Assembly (NCBI GenBank): GCA_964035545.1
Contig: OZ037765.1
Span: 18,842,698-18,906,697 of the forward strand
Length of the DNA stretch: 64,000 bases
Direction: 5' to 3'
Source: Bugula neritina
Lineage: Eukaryota > Bryozoa > Gymnolaemata > Cheilostomatida > Bugulidae
The notes beneath the pieces were generated by a model. That model had not been told where the DNA came from and searched no databases. It was given only the letters and a program-made list of their open reading frames with translations. Made by a program: the position numbers and the translations under genes. Below are positions 15,957 through 29,572 of the stretch, piece after piece (position 1 is the stretch's first letter; every line of letters begins with the position of its first letter).

Positions 15957-18900
15957 ATGGCTTCTGCTCAATCTGCAATGAAAAAGAGTGCTGTGAGTTT
16001 GTTGTTCAAATTAAACAACTCAGTTTCAAATGCAAGTTGCAGGCACATCTATAATTGCGCTCTCAATTGCCGATCCACTCCCAGACATTTTGGATTTATA
16101 CCAAGCCAATGCCATACTTATACTGATACTGGTGCTCGAACATATGGTGATGGTCTGAAAAGATTTAGCACACTTGCTGTTAAATGCAGTGGCCAAGATC
16201 AATATGCTATTGCGCCTGTTAATCATGATGCTAAAGTTAAAAATATGAGATCTAATTCTACTACTAGTAGTACTATGTCTTGTTCAATCTATGTAAACTC
16301 CCCGGCCAACAAGAAAAATAAATTTAATCTGTTAGCCCCACCAGATGATCTGTTTGGCTGCTCACATCAAACAAGAGCCGTTCATTCGAAAAGTGGAGGT
16401 AAATAATTCACAATCACAATGTAAACGGTAAACTGACCATCCCAATAAATATAATTTGTCATTTCAGTTTGAATTTCTACTTTTTTCAGTTGAAATTAAT
16501 ATCTAGCCACTGAAGGAATGAATTAAAAAATAAATTGTCAAAACTATTATAGTAAAATATACTCTTCAGTTTAGATAAACAAGCTGCCCATGCATTTATT
16601 AGAAATGTATATCTATAAATATAGCTATTAAGCTATTACCTAACTTTATGCAATCAGAAGGACAGCATAAGGACAGCCACATGAAACCGAGGCCCTACAC
16701 ATTTCACATCTGACCCTAAATAAAAAGCCTATAGTTATATTTAGTGACATGGCAGTACAATTTTATTTAGTGACCTAATCCTGTGTAAGAATGGACTTCT
16801 CATATATATGTTTTTAGGTGATGAACAATTCATTGAGTTTTTGACTAAAGAGATAACCAATGAAAAGGAAGAACCAGCTGAACTGCCATCCATTAATGGC
16901 TTTGATACTGTGGAAACCAAAGGCCCCCATGTCAAGCTGGTCAAGAAGTTTAACAATGAGCTGTAAGGATATTTTTGTAATTGAAATTTTATAATAAGTT
17001 TAAAGTCTTCAAGCCTTAATACTGACTAAGTGCCCTTAGTAACTGACGACCTTAGAAGGCTTTGTTGTGAGATTTAGGCGATCTCTTAGATGATGAATTT
17101 CTAGCTAAACTTGCAAGTTAAGCTCCCGTTTCATTTAACCCAACATTTTTTCTAAAATTGCTTTGCATATTAGATTAAAAGTAGGACTAGGTACTTGAAT
17201 GTTTTGGAATTTCCATAAAGTAGTTTAATTTTATTGTCTTTGGCCTTTTATGATTGCAAGCGACAAATTTTTGTAGCTACTTCTATATTTTCATGTGTTT
17301 TTTCCATGCGAACAAGTAATATAAATATTTAAGTTTGGCAATTACGTTGTGAACGTCATTAGAAATTGGGCAATTAGTCTACTGTTTCCGTTTCAGTAAA
17401 GTAAGAAGCCTCTGTTATTAAGATTCTGCCCATATGAGGACCTGTCCACAAATGTTTCACTTGTGATATAAAACTTTCTACATGCCTTCGCAGTTGATTT
17501 GGTGTTGAGCCTAATCCCTAGCTCTGTAAGGAAGTGGTTTTTAATATGCAAATCTTGAATTTCAAAGAAAATCATTGGCATGTAAAATAACCCACTAGCT
17601 GTGTTGCTACTCACCACCTACAGTGCCACAGTTTCATGCTCTTTATAGATATTATCTATGAGCATGTTACTATTAATAAACTGCTACTCAAAAAAATATC
17701 TAAATACTAGAGGTGTTGGTTTTCAAAGTAAGACTGTGCGCTCTTTATGCACATAGGCAAGAGCTTATTAGTAAAAAGCATTAAAAATGAAAAAACATTA
17801 ATAATACCTGATTTGACAGTTTGACTAAAGGTGTGGACAAGTGTATTTAGAAAATGCAAAGCACATAAGTACTCAGTTATTTGTACTTTTCCATTATCAA
17901 CATAACAATACATTTAGTGATTGTGTTTTGCAGTATCACCGTAAAGTTCACTGTCAACAATTCCATTTCATCATCAGAAGAGGATATGGAAGAAGAACCT
18001 GCAGATGAAGTGGACACTGCTATACCACAGGTACTTTCACCATCCCATGCCTTGCTGTCACTCAATGCATGTGCCTTGCTGTCACTCAATGCATGTGCCT
18101 TGCTGTCACTCAATGCATGTGCAGAATGAAGTGTGTTTCAGGCCCTTTCCTATAACTAAACATGACAGTCACTATTACTCGCGCAATAGTGCATGAAATA
18201 ATTATTGAAAATGTTGTAGTTGAAACATTCTCACTATTATCTTGCTATTGTAGTCATCTTCCCATGCAATAATTTCAATACTTTTTTATAATAATATATG
18301 TTAAGTTAGGATTAAATGTAAATTCTTCTTTGTAGAATGTTTACTGTCATTAAAACTGAAAGAAAATGAGACTTTCAATTTAAATAAAGGTGACTTAAGC
18401 TGCTGTATGATTTAACAAAAATTAGGAAAATTCACTTTAAATGTATTTTGAATAATTTTCTTTTACGGATTTTGTATGCCTGTAGCAGTCTTGTATGCAC
18501 AGGTGATGTCTGATCATGTGAATATGATTGCTGACTGTAGGTTCCGGGCCACTGTCCTACTTCCCTACTATTTTTCTCACTGATTCACCCTTCATTTAAT
18601 AGGATATAATTATTGTTTCCTTATATTGCAAGAAGCTTTCATACACTTGTGACTTTTGTTATCTGTGTATTCACCTGCCAAACCTTAAATTTCTAACTGG
18701 CTGTATCTTATTATACCGAAACACTCTACTGTTTTCTATCATAGTTTCAATTGCCAAGTCTAATAAGTACATCTCAATAATATTGTAGCTACTGTGATTA
18801 AACATTTTTTTTATCTCAATAAGTTTAAAAGACTAATAACAATTTTAATGCATTCTAACCAAAGTGTTTGATGATGTAAGATTTTCCCTGATGGCTGTTA

Positions 18901-21900
18901 CAGATGGTGTCTAGACCTGAGTTTGATGTTGTTATTAAGAAGGACGGCGTCAGCCCACAACTGCATTTGAAATGTCAGCTTATGGACAGCTCCATGGATG
19001 CTGAAATCAAAGGTATACCGTTGCATGATAATATAATAATTAACTGCTTTTACAATGTAAACCAATAGTTGTACTCCATAAAATTTTTCGAAAAATGTAT
19101 TTTAATCAATGCTTTTGTACACCTTTTTATTCTAAATGTTTGAGTACAACATTGAGGCCTGCTTAAGCGCATTGTCTAACTAAAGATTAGGCAGTGATTT
19201 AGATGTCTTTCTCATTTGAAATACCTTCATGGTTTTCCTGGAAATGACAAAGCACTGGCAGCCTTTTTCACTTCCCTTTCAAAAAAACTTTCACTTCCGC
19301 TGTGAGTTGGGAACTTGAAATGTGAAGCTCTATTAATCAGCTGATAAGACCCAATGTAGGTGTAATGGTTTCTGCCTCAGCTAACTCTTGGCAGAGTAAC
19401 ACTGTACCTGGTATATTTTATGGGAGTGACCTTAATAACTGTAGGAAATAAAGGCGGTTGTTATTATTTATTACTGCTGATTATTTGAATTGACTGCAGC
19501 TATAGCCTTACAGGTGAGCTCAGATACGCATGGGTTGTTTGATCTCATCCATGAATAGAATCATCAAATAAAGCAGGTCTTTGGTACCTTGACAACTTAA
19601 ATCATTTCTTGGTTCGCTAATTTGCTTTAATTCCAACTATAGAACATGTAGGAAGAATTAGCACCCGTGCATACTCTATTACAATCATCGCTCGTGTAGC
19701 ATAAAACTGAAAATGCGTCACTAAATAATCATGCATGGTCATCATTAATTGCCTCTATATTTAATTTTTTCTATAAACCTAGGATTAAAACTGTATTAAA
19801 TCTGGTTTTCAGTGTGGTTTACCAATATACAGAATGGATTGAACATTCATAATTTCTTTACCTTTTTAAATTTACTGTGCTGAGATACTGCAGCAATAAA
19901 TGCATTATCTTGTTTGTAGTGGTGCTGTCTGTGCTAGTCTGTAGTGATACTTTGTGTATGCTGGTCTGTGGTGATACTGTGTATGTTGCTCTGTAGTGGT
20001 ACTATGTATGCAGATGGAATTAAAATAATTTAATGGCATTTGGCAGCATTTTTTTACAATATTTTGGGATACTGAGTTTCAACCTTCAGTAAAAGCTAGG
20101 CAAGTTTGCCAATTTTGTTTCAACAAAATAAAATTTTTCTATTTGATCAGCTATTTAGTTTTAATATTTCCTGTGCCTATGTAAGTGACGATTCCAGTCA
20201 CTATGTGTTCATAAAAGCTCATATTATCTAGTATGCAGTTTATGAGAATGACATTGCGTGAAATACTGCTTTATACTGGCTGTCAAAATACAGGTTTTTA
20301 AACAATATTAGAATTAACTATGCTAAAATCTTCTAACCTTGCGCAGTCACTGCAATTGAACATAGATGCTATGCGAAGTGCTATAAAGATTATATAGAGA
20401 ACTGTCCCTGTTTTTGGAATAAACATTCACTTTGACAAAAAACTCAATCTTTTATACTGAAACTGTATTCTAAACATGACTTGATAAAAAGTACAATGTA
20501 ACTTCAAATATAAAGCAATCAGCTTATTCTCAGCCACAGTACGCGGTTGTTGGTGACACGTTGACCTTTGAATTACCTTTCAAGCAACTAAATGTTGGTC
20601 AGAATGAATCATTTTAGGAGCAAGAATTTAATTTTTTAACTTGTTTGTTATTTGTCGGATGTTTCAATTTCGTTGCTTTTATTTTGAAATACGTTTAAAC
20701 CTTCATCAAGGTTTGTGTTGTAATTTGTACTAATGTTATTTGTTACATCAGTGACGTGACGTTTATGCAAATTATGTGACATCCATGGGTCTCCATAAAA
20801 CAAATTCATATCTGAATTCCTGATGTTCATAATACACATGACTTATTGGCCAAAATTAAACTTATTCATACCTTTTGTTTGTAATAGGTTGATAAATCAC
20901 TGCAACCTCACCGAAATGTATCTTTTGAATTTAGAGTTTAGAAGTTACATTACTGGCACCAAAGTTGGCATTACTCTGTAAATATGTTAAATTTGTTGGA
21001 TCGATATTTTTTCGGCATGACAGAAGTGAATATAATGAATATTAAAATAAAAAATTATAATTACATGTTGAGTGCATTTTCTTCAAATTGTTGATGCAAA
21101 AACCTAAGCACTTTCATTGCTTTCATTTGACGAATTGACTGCATCTGAATTATTCAGCTGGTGTTGTGAAATGAAGTGAATATTTGTTAAAACTTTATGA
21201 GTCTAATAATTCAGAAAATTTCAAATGTTCCTGTAAATTAAAGCATATCCTAGGACTGTAAAATCTCTCAGATGTTATCTAGAAACCGTTGTTCCTGATA
21301 TGTGCCAATTGCAATCTTTGATTTGTATACATATGTAACTTCAATTAATTCATGGTGTGCCTATGCTACTCGAGTTGCTGCCTCAGAGTGTTCCAAATGT
21401 TGTATTACAGATGAAGAGGACAGCTTTGAAATACTTGAGTTCGCTATGGTAGAAGAAGAGTGGAACAATGACACCTACTTTGTTAATGCTGATCTATTGG
21501 ATCCAGTAAGATTATTTAACAGTTACTTCTGTCTGCATTTATTCAACTTAGTCTATAAATAAGTTATTTTATCTTTGATTGATTGAATACTGTAGCCAGC
21601 ACCAGCACACCTACATGGGTATCAATTTCACAGTGAGGAACAACATTGAAAATTTAGCTATTGGATTATTTTTTGACTGGAGTTATTAATGGAAACTTGG
21701 TGCAGCTTATTTTCTTTGATTCCCAATGTTACCTATGGTTCTTTGTTTTATTATTATTTTTTATTTTCAAGTATAGTTATGATGTTATTTATTTTGCTGC
21801 ATCATATATTTATTGGCTTTAAGCGCTGCCTTGCTTTTATTTAGACCATGTATGATATGCTGATGCTAATGCTAGAGGAACGAGGTATCAATCACTCAAC

Positions 21901-21994
21901 ATTCTGTGAACAGTTGATGCAGTTCAGTACTGGCTATGAGCAAGACTTGTACGTCAATCTACTGGAGTCTTTGAAGAAATTCATTCAGAAATAA
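15957..21994 (+). CDS. C1QBP: C1QBP / p32 mitochondrial matrix protein, 6 exons
   Basis: p32 forms a doughnut-shaped acidic trimer in the mitochondrial matrix and supports mitochondrial translation and ribosome biogenesis. Exons: 15957-16398, 16818-16962, 17934-18030, 18904-19012, 21411-21505, 21845-21994; phases agree, giving 345 residues. The first exon encodes a long basic, Ser-rich N-terminus without acids near the start (MASAQSAMKKSAVSLLFKLN), consistent with mitochondrial import. The family core follows: DEQFIEFLTKEITNEK, KLVKKFNNELITVKFTVNNS, an acidic loop (SSSEEDMEEEPADEVD), then FDVVIKKDG, LHLKCQL, the YFVNADLLD strand and the final helix EQDLYVNLLESLKKFIQK. The mature part matches the usual length; the presequence is longer than usual. 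Intron 4 is 2.4 kb. The gene converges with a small secreted-peptide gene. Confidence 0.95.
18048..18119 (+). repeat. Three perfect 24-bp tandem repeats just inside C1QBP intron 3
   Basis: The unit TGCCTTGCTGTCACTCAATG plus CATG is repeated three times without change, starting 17 bases after the exon-3 donor (GTACTT at 18031). Its length is a multiple of three and it contains no stop in the exon-3 frame, so reading through the donor would add about 32 residues with an octapeptide repeat before a TGA at 18127. Confidence 0.85.
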
Positions 21995-22089
21995 TTTGTT
22001 TTATCAACATTTATTGGGTGGAAGTTGTGTAAAAGTTATCATATAGCATCTTTTAACAATATTGACTACTGAAATACTGTATAAATAGC

Positions 22090-22095
22090 AATAAA
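22090..22095 (+). terminator. C1QBP polyadenylation signal
   Basis: AATAAA lies 96 bases after the C1QBP stop codon and is the nearest good signal on this strand. It lies just before the convergent peptide gene. Confidence 0.5.
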
Positions 22096-22288
22096 AATAA
22101 TTCTCTGACAAAACAATATAGCTTGTTATGCAGTGTATAAAAATGCCAATAAATAATGCTGCAGTACCACACCTAGTAATAATTTTAGCTAAATAGTACA
22201 TGCAAGATTGAGCAATGACAAAATTACGTCCACTAATGACCAGGAAAAGAGGTTTCGCAGGCTTCTGTAGCTGAATGCATAAAGCAGT

Positions 22289-22865
22289 TTATTCGGCGCA
22301 AATCTCTGTGTCGCCATCTTGACACGGGTTCATGCAGTCTTTCATGCTGTAGATGTTGCCTTGTACAAAGCACCTGATGCATTTACCCAAGCAATTTTCT
22401 GTATTTCTGCGTAACCTTTCTAGTACCACTGAACTTGCTTCATGGCTGTTGTGTTTTCTAACTTCAATCTTAAAAACAAATATGGCAACTTAAGGCTAAT
22501 GTACTGTACTTATAGAACTAAAAATTGTTTCCTAAACTAAATTGAATATTTTTAAAACTTCCATAAAAAATACTTTAAATTCAAAGCCAGACTATTACAG
22601 AAATGAACATACTATGTTCTGAAGACGCAATTTAATACATGCACATAATTAAATAGCATTGTATAAAAAGGAACTTTCCAAGTAATAAAATTAACTTCTG
22701 TAAAGTCAAATTGCAAAAATTAATTTTGAAGTAAGTGTGTTAGTGTAAATATTCCTTTCAGAAACTTACCTGCTGAGTAGTAGTAGGTGCTGCATTGATG
22801 CAAGAACAAATAATAGCAATCAAAAGCACAATTGTGATAGCAAGAAATGTATTTATGGTTTTCAT
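22289..22865 (-). CDS. Secreted six-cysteine prepropeptide, 2 exons
   Basis: Exons (minus): 22865-22770 and 22468-22289, joined in phase 0 (donor CAG|GTAAGT, acceptor TTTTTAAG). The product has 91 residues. Residues 1-25 are a textbook signal peptide (MKTINTFLAITIVLLIAI core, small residues before the cut). Residues 26-53 are a polar propeptide ending in R-L-R-R, a furin-type site. The last 38 residues hold six cysteines with spacing C-x3-C-x2-C-x11-C-x3-C-x7-C, enough for three disulfides, with acidic residues near the end. A TATA box lies about 100 bases upstream. The layout is that of a processed, secreted bioactive peptide (antimicrobial, hormone-like, venom-like or protease-inhibitor-like). 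I do not recognise the cysteine pattern as any named family and assign no activity. An AATAAA overlaps the stop codon (22288-22293); another lies at 22009-22014 inside the opposing 3' UTR. Confidence 0.72.
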
Positions 22866-22960
22866 TTTTGCTTTTAGCTGAATAAAATTGGGAATATTTT
22901 TCGCCAGTTGTGTTTATAAGTATTCTTATTAAAAATGAAAAAAGTGATGTTGCACTGCCC

Positions 22961-22967
22961 TTATATA
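22961..22967 (-). promoter_or_regulatory. TATA box of the six-cysteine peptide gene
   Basis: On the minus strand the sequence reads CAGTATATAAGGGCAG, a consensus metazoan TATA element, about 100 bases upstream of the start codon. Transcription would start near 22930, leaving a 5' UTR of about 65 bases. It is the clearest core promoter in the window and fits a strongly, tissue-specifically expressed secreted product. Confidence 0.6.
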
Positions 22968-22969
22968 CT

Positions 22970-25900
22970 GCCGATTAATGAATAATGGTGGTAGGCGTGA
23001 GCTTAACCACCGAGAGAAAATTTGTTAATTTAAACGAAGATGATTGTCCCGAACGCATTTCTTGCGCCATACTGCATTACATCACATAAAAATATTGCTT
23101 GCTTGTGAATAATCATAGCAAACATATGAAAAGGTAAATTATTACTGGTTTTAATTACTGGCTTCCTTTATAACAGTTCTGAATGTATCTAGTATGCACT
23201 GGTATTCATTTAATCTAAAGTCCATTGGCTCTAAATTTTGCAAACCAGTAATGGTTTTCTTATATTACTTGAAATTGTTATCTTGCAAATGAGTAAACTA
23301 AGACAACAAATAGTCAAAACAAAGGCAAATTAAATTCCTAAAAGAAATATACTCTCATATTGCTTGTGTTATGACACAGTATGTATATTATAGGTTACTT
23401 AATTTCAGTCACAGCTCACTGCCATTTTATTGAAACTACATATATAATACATAATTAGTCATGTGGCATGATTTATTCATTGTGAGATGGAAAATGTCTG
23501 GGTCTGGATTATAGATTTAATAAACAGCAATATATTATGCTATGCAAGCAATATGTTGAATCTAACTTTAAAACAAACTTTCAATACATGCAATGCAGTA
23601 GATTTGTGAACGCACAGAAAATACTTTTTAAGCAATTTCTTCTTCAATGTGATGTGATGGTGACATTAAAAACTAAAGTTTTTCTATTGAAAAGTTTATG
23701 AAAAAGTTTTTAAAATGAAATTATAAGCTGTAGCCCTAATTCACTGAATATTATATTCCCCCTTTTACCTCCTTTTATGTATTAGCTGTTAATGTTTGAC
23801 AAATTTTTTGGCACAATGAAGTTTTTTTGAAACCAACTAAAACTAATTGGAAACTAATGCTTCTATTGATAATATTAGAAGAAATAGAGTTCTGTTGTTT
23901 ATTTACTTTAAAATGATTGTACATAATAATTTCATATCCTGATTTTATATTTAGCCACCGCAGTTTTAAGTGATTTATAAATAAATACAACAATGTGGCC
24001 ATTTGTTCAGGCAATATTTAGATGTATCCTATCCAAGGTACAAATTATAGGACTTTGATGTCAGCTCTAGGTCAAAAAATCCGGACATACATGGCAGCTT
24101 CATATGTCTGTAAATGATTTTGGTAATTAAAACAATGCATTTCAAAATAGAACTTATGCTTATATATTGTAATATCATTCTTTAAAAACATCCTATGTAC
24201 TCATAATATAGTTGTTATAATTGATGCCCACACGTTCAACTTTGGAATAATATATTATATAACACATTATAAATGATTACTCAGGAATTCGGTGTTTTGC
24301 CTACGCTCAAACGAAAATTAAAAAAATGTGTTATAAATGGGATATTTTAAGCACAGCTTAACAACTTGTTGAAAAAATTAGCTCCAAAATAATAACTCAA
24401 AATCTTGTTTTATTTTCTCTATTTTCATTTTGCTAAGGGTATAATTTCTCTGAAATACATGACTTCAAGCTCTGTTATAGACCTGAAAACTAATTTTTAC
24501 CAGTCCAGGATGCTTGCTTTTAGTGGCTTAATTTGTAGAAAAACAAACATCTAGCTAAATATAACAAATAATACTAAAAAAAGGGTTTTTACTTGTTTTG
24601 TGGTGAAAAAATAAAGATATTTCAACAGTTTTATCTAATCCAAATAGACAGGGCCATGTTTTAAATCTCTTTATTTGCTTTTTTCCTATTAAAAACATTT
24701 AATTACACAATAAATTTTAGGGCGAATCAACAAACTAGGACAGCAGTTAAAGTACAGTACTGTGATATGAAGGAAGTATGAATCCCAAAATCCCTTTTTG
24801 GCATTTTGTGTACTATTAGCTTCAACTCTCTTTAGCAGTCCAAAATGTTCAGTATCTAAGCTGCATTGTCAGTCCTAAAATTAAAGAAATGTGAAACATG
24901 TTTTAAGTTAAAACTTTACTTGCCAGTTACAGCAGTTGCATCAAAGAGATTGTAGGCCCATAGAATTTTAGTGAATGATAGCTATATATAGCTATAGCTG
25001 TGTAATATTGATGCATATATTAACGGATGAACATTATTATATAATATATCTGAATTATGTACATAATAAATGAAGGAACGCGAGAAAACTTAAATTTTAG
25101 TATAAAAAAATATGAGCAGATGTTTTGACTATGAAATTATTTCTTTGCAACTGTTGATAGTATTCACTTTCTAATGTATACTACATTCCTATATATGAGC
25201 AATTATTGAGATACTTTATTACTTCTAATGCTGACTCCTGTCTCATATAGTTTGCAGTGTAATTTGAAATAGAGTAATAATACACATATATCTGCGGACT
25301 AGCAAGTGTTGGTGAAGTATATCAAAAGTACTTGGGTTAAACATATCGAATTTCACTTACATTCGACAATATTTTTTAGATTTGGAAGCAACTTTTTGCC
25401 TTGACATTGTATGACCCAATTTATTGACAATTTTATATCAACTCACATTAAATATTTAATAAATGCCTAAATGCTCAAAACAGTGTTTTTCAAATGATAT
25501 GTAATTTGTGTAAAGATAGTTACTGTTCAAAAGATACTAAAGAAGCCAGGTGTTAAACAAGTTATTGTTAAGCTCCATATTAAACAATTTTAATAACTGT
25601 TTTTCTTTGCTATTTAAAGTCACAAATGAATTACAAAAATGAGGTCCACCAAACGAAGTATGACTCATAGATGTATAAATACATCAGAGCTCCTGAAACT
25701 AGTGGTGATTCTTGAATGAAGTTATAAGTTGGATTATGGTTCAAGGTAGGTCTGTACATGTTAGGCCGTTATAAAAATACAATTCAATACATCCAACAGA
25801 AAAACAGCGCTGCATAATTGATGTCAAATGTCTTTCTTTATAAACTTATTATGTTATAAAAATGAACAAATAGTAATCATGATATAATTTGAAAAACTAA

Positions 25901-26910
25901 CATTATGCTGAATATTAGTCGTATTTTGCATCAATAATTGACTACAAGTACAGAACCTTGTACTTAGAACTGTAATTGCACTAATAGTAAAACTCCTGAT
26001 GATAGCTACACAGTGTATATCTACATATATAATGTAAAATTAGCACTCGTTTATGAGAGTCTGCAATTGGCGTTATGTAAGCGTAATGTGCTTTATAATT
26101 TGGTAAATGCTGTTGATCTGATATATGGTGTAGTGTTGCCACCTTTCAGATTGAAAATTTTTTGCATAGTCAACTTATATCTGCACAGTACGCACATTAA
26201 TGTGCAATTTAAAAAGTATTAGTTGTGGAGTTGTCTTTTACTACATCGAATAATGCAATAAGTAGTTCTTGCTCTATCTGGTATAAAACAATCTCAATGA
26301 TTTAATCTAACCAGAACAGAGTGTTAACTTTTACATTACTTGAGAGGCCACTTTTACACCATTTCAAAATGAGTCAGATTAAATTAGCAGTCAATGTTGG
26401 CTGTTGTATTTTTAAATTGCAATAAATATACATTTTATGAGTTTATAAGTTGAAGTTTCGATTGTTTCTATGTCAATTTAAGAACATTGAAATTATTTTT
26501 ATAAGTGATGCAGCTAACTATACAGCTATTAATAAATTATATAATACTTTTAATCACATTTTACTGCATAGTGTAACTATAAGACACACACTGGGTTTTA
26601 TCCACTCTCATTGCACTATGACCCTCTGTAGTTGTTATAATGTACATGTTGCTAAGATATAGGTAGACTATTTTATTTATCAAGATACTCCTATATCACA
26701 TTGCAAATAGCAATGCAAACATTATTATGTATAATAATGTTTATCTTCCATCTTATTTTTGAATGTAATGAATGTGTGACACAAAATCACTATTGACATG
26801 AATAAGAGACTATTGCCAATAATAAACTTCATTGCTGCAAAAAACACTCCTGAAGTAACTCAATCATCACAATCATTCTGAGTTGAGCATTCCTACTGTT
26901 AGCACTAAGA
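22970..26910. other. About 3.9 kb without recognised genes
   Basis: AT-rich sequence between the peptide gene and carboxylesterase CE1. I searched both strands for splice-linked exons, signal peptides and repeats and found none I can support. The last 690 bases (from about 26220) match the region upstream of CE2 (from about 41780), so they belong to the CE1/CE2 duplication and probably carry the CE1 promoter. Confidence 0.4.
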
Positions 26911-29572
26911 ATGTATACGGCAAGATTTATTGTGATACTAAGTATACTATTGTGGCACACTGCTGCAGGCGCTGATCCTGTTGTACAGCTGAGTCATGGA
27001 GGACAGTTGAAAGGAAAATCTCTAACTTACAATAACACAGATGTAGCCATCTTTTTAGGTATAGTAATAGTAATGAGATATGTTTTTGCATTATACATCG
27101 TAATAAACAAATATGTTAATTAGAAATATATAGGGGAGACAATCGCTATTACTATTTATTATTGTTGTGCACAATGAAAGCTAGCCAAAGGAATAATATG
27201 TTTATATATTTTACATATGGGATTCCTAAGATAATTTATTAAAAGCTATGTAGTTTTATCAATCATTTGTATGGCAATTCAAGCTTTAAATTTTTTGATG
27301 CTAGTATGCACTAATTATATTTAGGAAAAATGTATGAAGAGAATGCATGCAGTTTTATACGATGAAAAAAAAGCGTTTGATATTATCGAAAGTTTTGTTT
27401 AATGATTTAGTGATAACAATTGGTTAAGCATTTTTAAACTTTCCATACAACACTTGTCTAACGTTTGCAGCTTATATTGCATTTATTGTCATTGTTTTAT
27501 TGCATGAGACTTTGTTTGGTCAGTATAGTTTGAGTTTTTTGGCAATACAAACATTTTGAAACAAATTCATACTTACATTAAGCTTCTATAGAAAAGTTCT
27601 ATATTGCAAACCAGAAGCTCCATTGCTGACAATCTTTGATGTTATATGCTCTGAACTAATTAACTGAAAATTCTTTAAAGGAATACCATATGCTGAGGCA
27701 CCAGTTGGGAAACTACGATTTAAAAAGCCAGAGGCCTATCCTTCTTGGGAGGGAGTAAAAAATGCAACCACTCAAACAGCAAACTGTCCAAACATAGACG
27801 TGATTTTACCGGGTAATTTACAAATTCTGATAATGTTTTGCTAAACAATGAAACAATTGGCTATAATTTCATTGTAAAATTTACTCCATTACGAGTGGCA
27901 AATGTAATTGATTTCCTTGCAACTAGTTGAGGTGATTAAACTATGAGGAGTTGGTGAATGCTCATCAGTATACATGTAATTACTATCAATACATAAATAT
28001 GAATATTTCTTTAGCTATTGATAATTTTCAAATCTTCTTTCTAGCAATGCCTATAATTAAAAAGCGTTATATTGTTGTGAATTTAAGCTTCACTGTTTAT
28101 TATCAGGTCTATTTAGGCAAAGCTATTACGCCAGGTTTACGATTGCTAACACTTTATTCTACTTATTAAACACGCTAAGATAAAACTTCACAATACCCAA
28201 AACAAGAATTTACAAATGTAGACGCCGTGCCATGATGCATATAGGGAATAAGCAACGAGGAATTGTCTTTTCAACATATAACAATTCAAAATCTCTACAA
28301 TATGAAACTTAAGCATTATACAAAAACAAGAATGTTATCCTTGTTACACCATGCTGCTCTTATTTTATGAATTTTATTTTCAAAAACCAGCAATTGAAAA
28401 TCTTGTAACTATACTCATGGCAATCTTTATATCTTTATTCATTTTAAAAACTTTAAAAGATGAGCTTTATGCATGAAACTTTCCTCCAAAAGTTGTTTTC
28501 TCATACAAGTTCGTTTATAATCAAAGTGACAGAAAGTGTTTAGCCGTTTCTAATTTCACAGATGAAGCTTAAGATATGGTTTCTATAATAGTTTAAAACT
28601 ATGTATCTGATTCCCCTTCAAGAAGATTAAGCTTTCAGTTACTGCGAGATGCTTTATTCAATACCATCAATACTGGAAAGAATTTCAAGCTAGTTATCTA
28701 CATGATTATTAGCTAAACTGCTATTTAGTGTAAAAATAATAAAAAAATTAATTTTAAGGTCAAGTTGTTCAACACATGACATTTTGTGAGAATGTAGACT
28801 TATTACCCAACCCAATTATGTAAATGTTGGGCAAACTTTCAAAGAAAACTCATTCAACCTTTCTCAACCTCATTCAGCCTTTTTCTAAAACTATCAATTT
28901 TGGTTTTGTAGCTATTTAGAATGTTATAAAAAAGTGACTGTGCATAGCTGTAAATTTTGTTATAGCTTGCTATATTGTAGTTGGCACTCAGCAGTAACCA
29001 CCTATATATGCAGTTAGAAGCTATAGGTTAAACCATAATATACTGTTTCTGTAATACTATTTTATTTGTAGAAAACTTCTCAAATTCTCTCTTGTTATTG
29101 ACAGCTCAAATTATCTTTTGTTATTGACAGCTTAAATTCGCTGATTCTGTACAAATGTAATTGTATTATCTCATACCAGAAACAAAAAACCTTGTGTCGT
29201 ACTTGATACTTTTTTATTGATATAACTATTTTGCCAGATACAAAGGTCTCTTCTGTAGACTGGCTGACTAAACTGATAACATTCATAACCAGAGTTACTA
29301 AAAAAAGATGTCGTATTTCAGATGGCTGCTATAGAATTACTACAATTACATAATACCAAAATGGCCTTTCGCAATAAAGCTATAGCTAAACTTAGAACAA
29401 ACCATTTTTGTTGTTGACACTCGAGCAGTGGTGAATCAGCCCAGTAATGACTGCCATAAACAGCACAGGTAGCCAATGATCCAATCAAGTGAGGCTGTCA
29501 AAATACCCAGCTCACCAAGAAGGTTCACCCATGCTCAAGCAGATTGAGGTCAAACTCCAACAAAGACACACG

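Noticed and set aside
26013-26222. 69-residue frame upstream of CE1
   Set aside because: Not bounded by a recognisable start context, no homology seen, and the neighbouring duplicated sequence upstream of CE2 does not preserve it.
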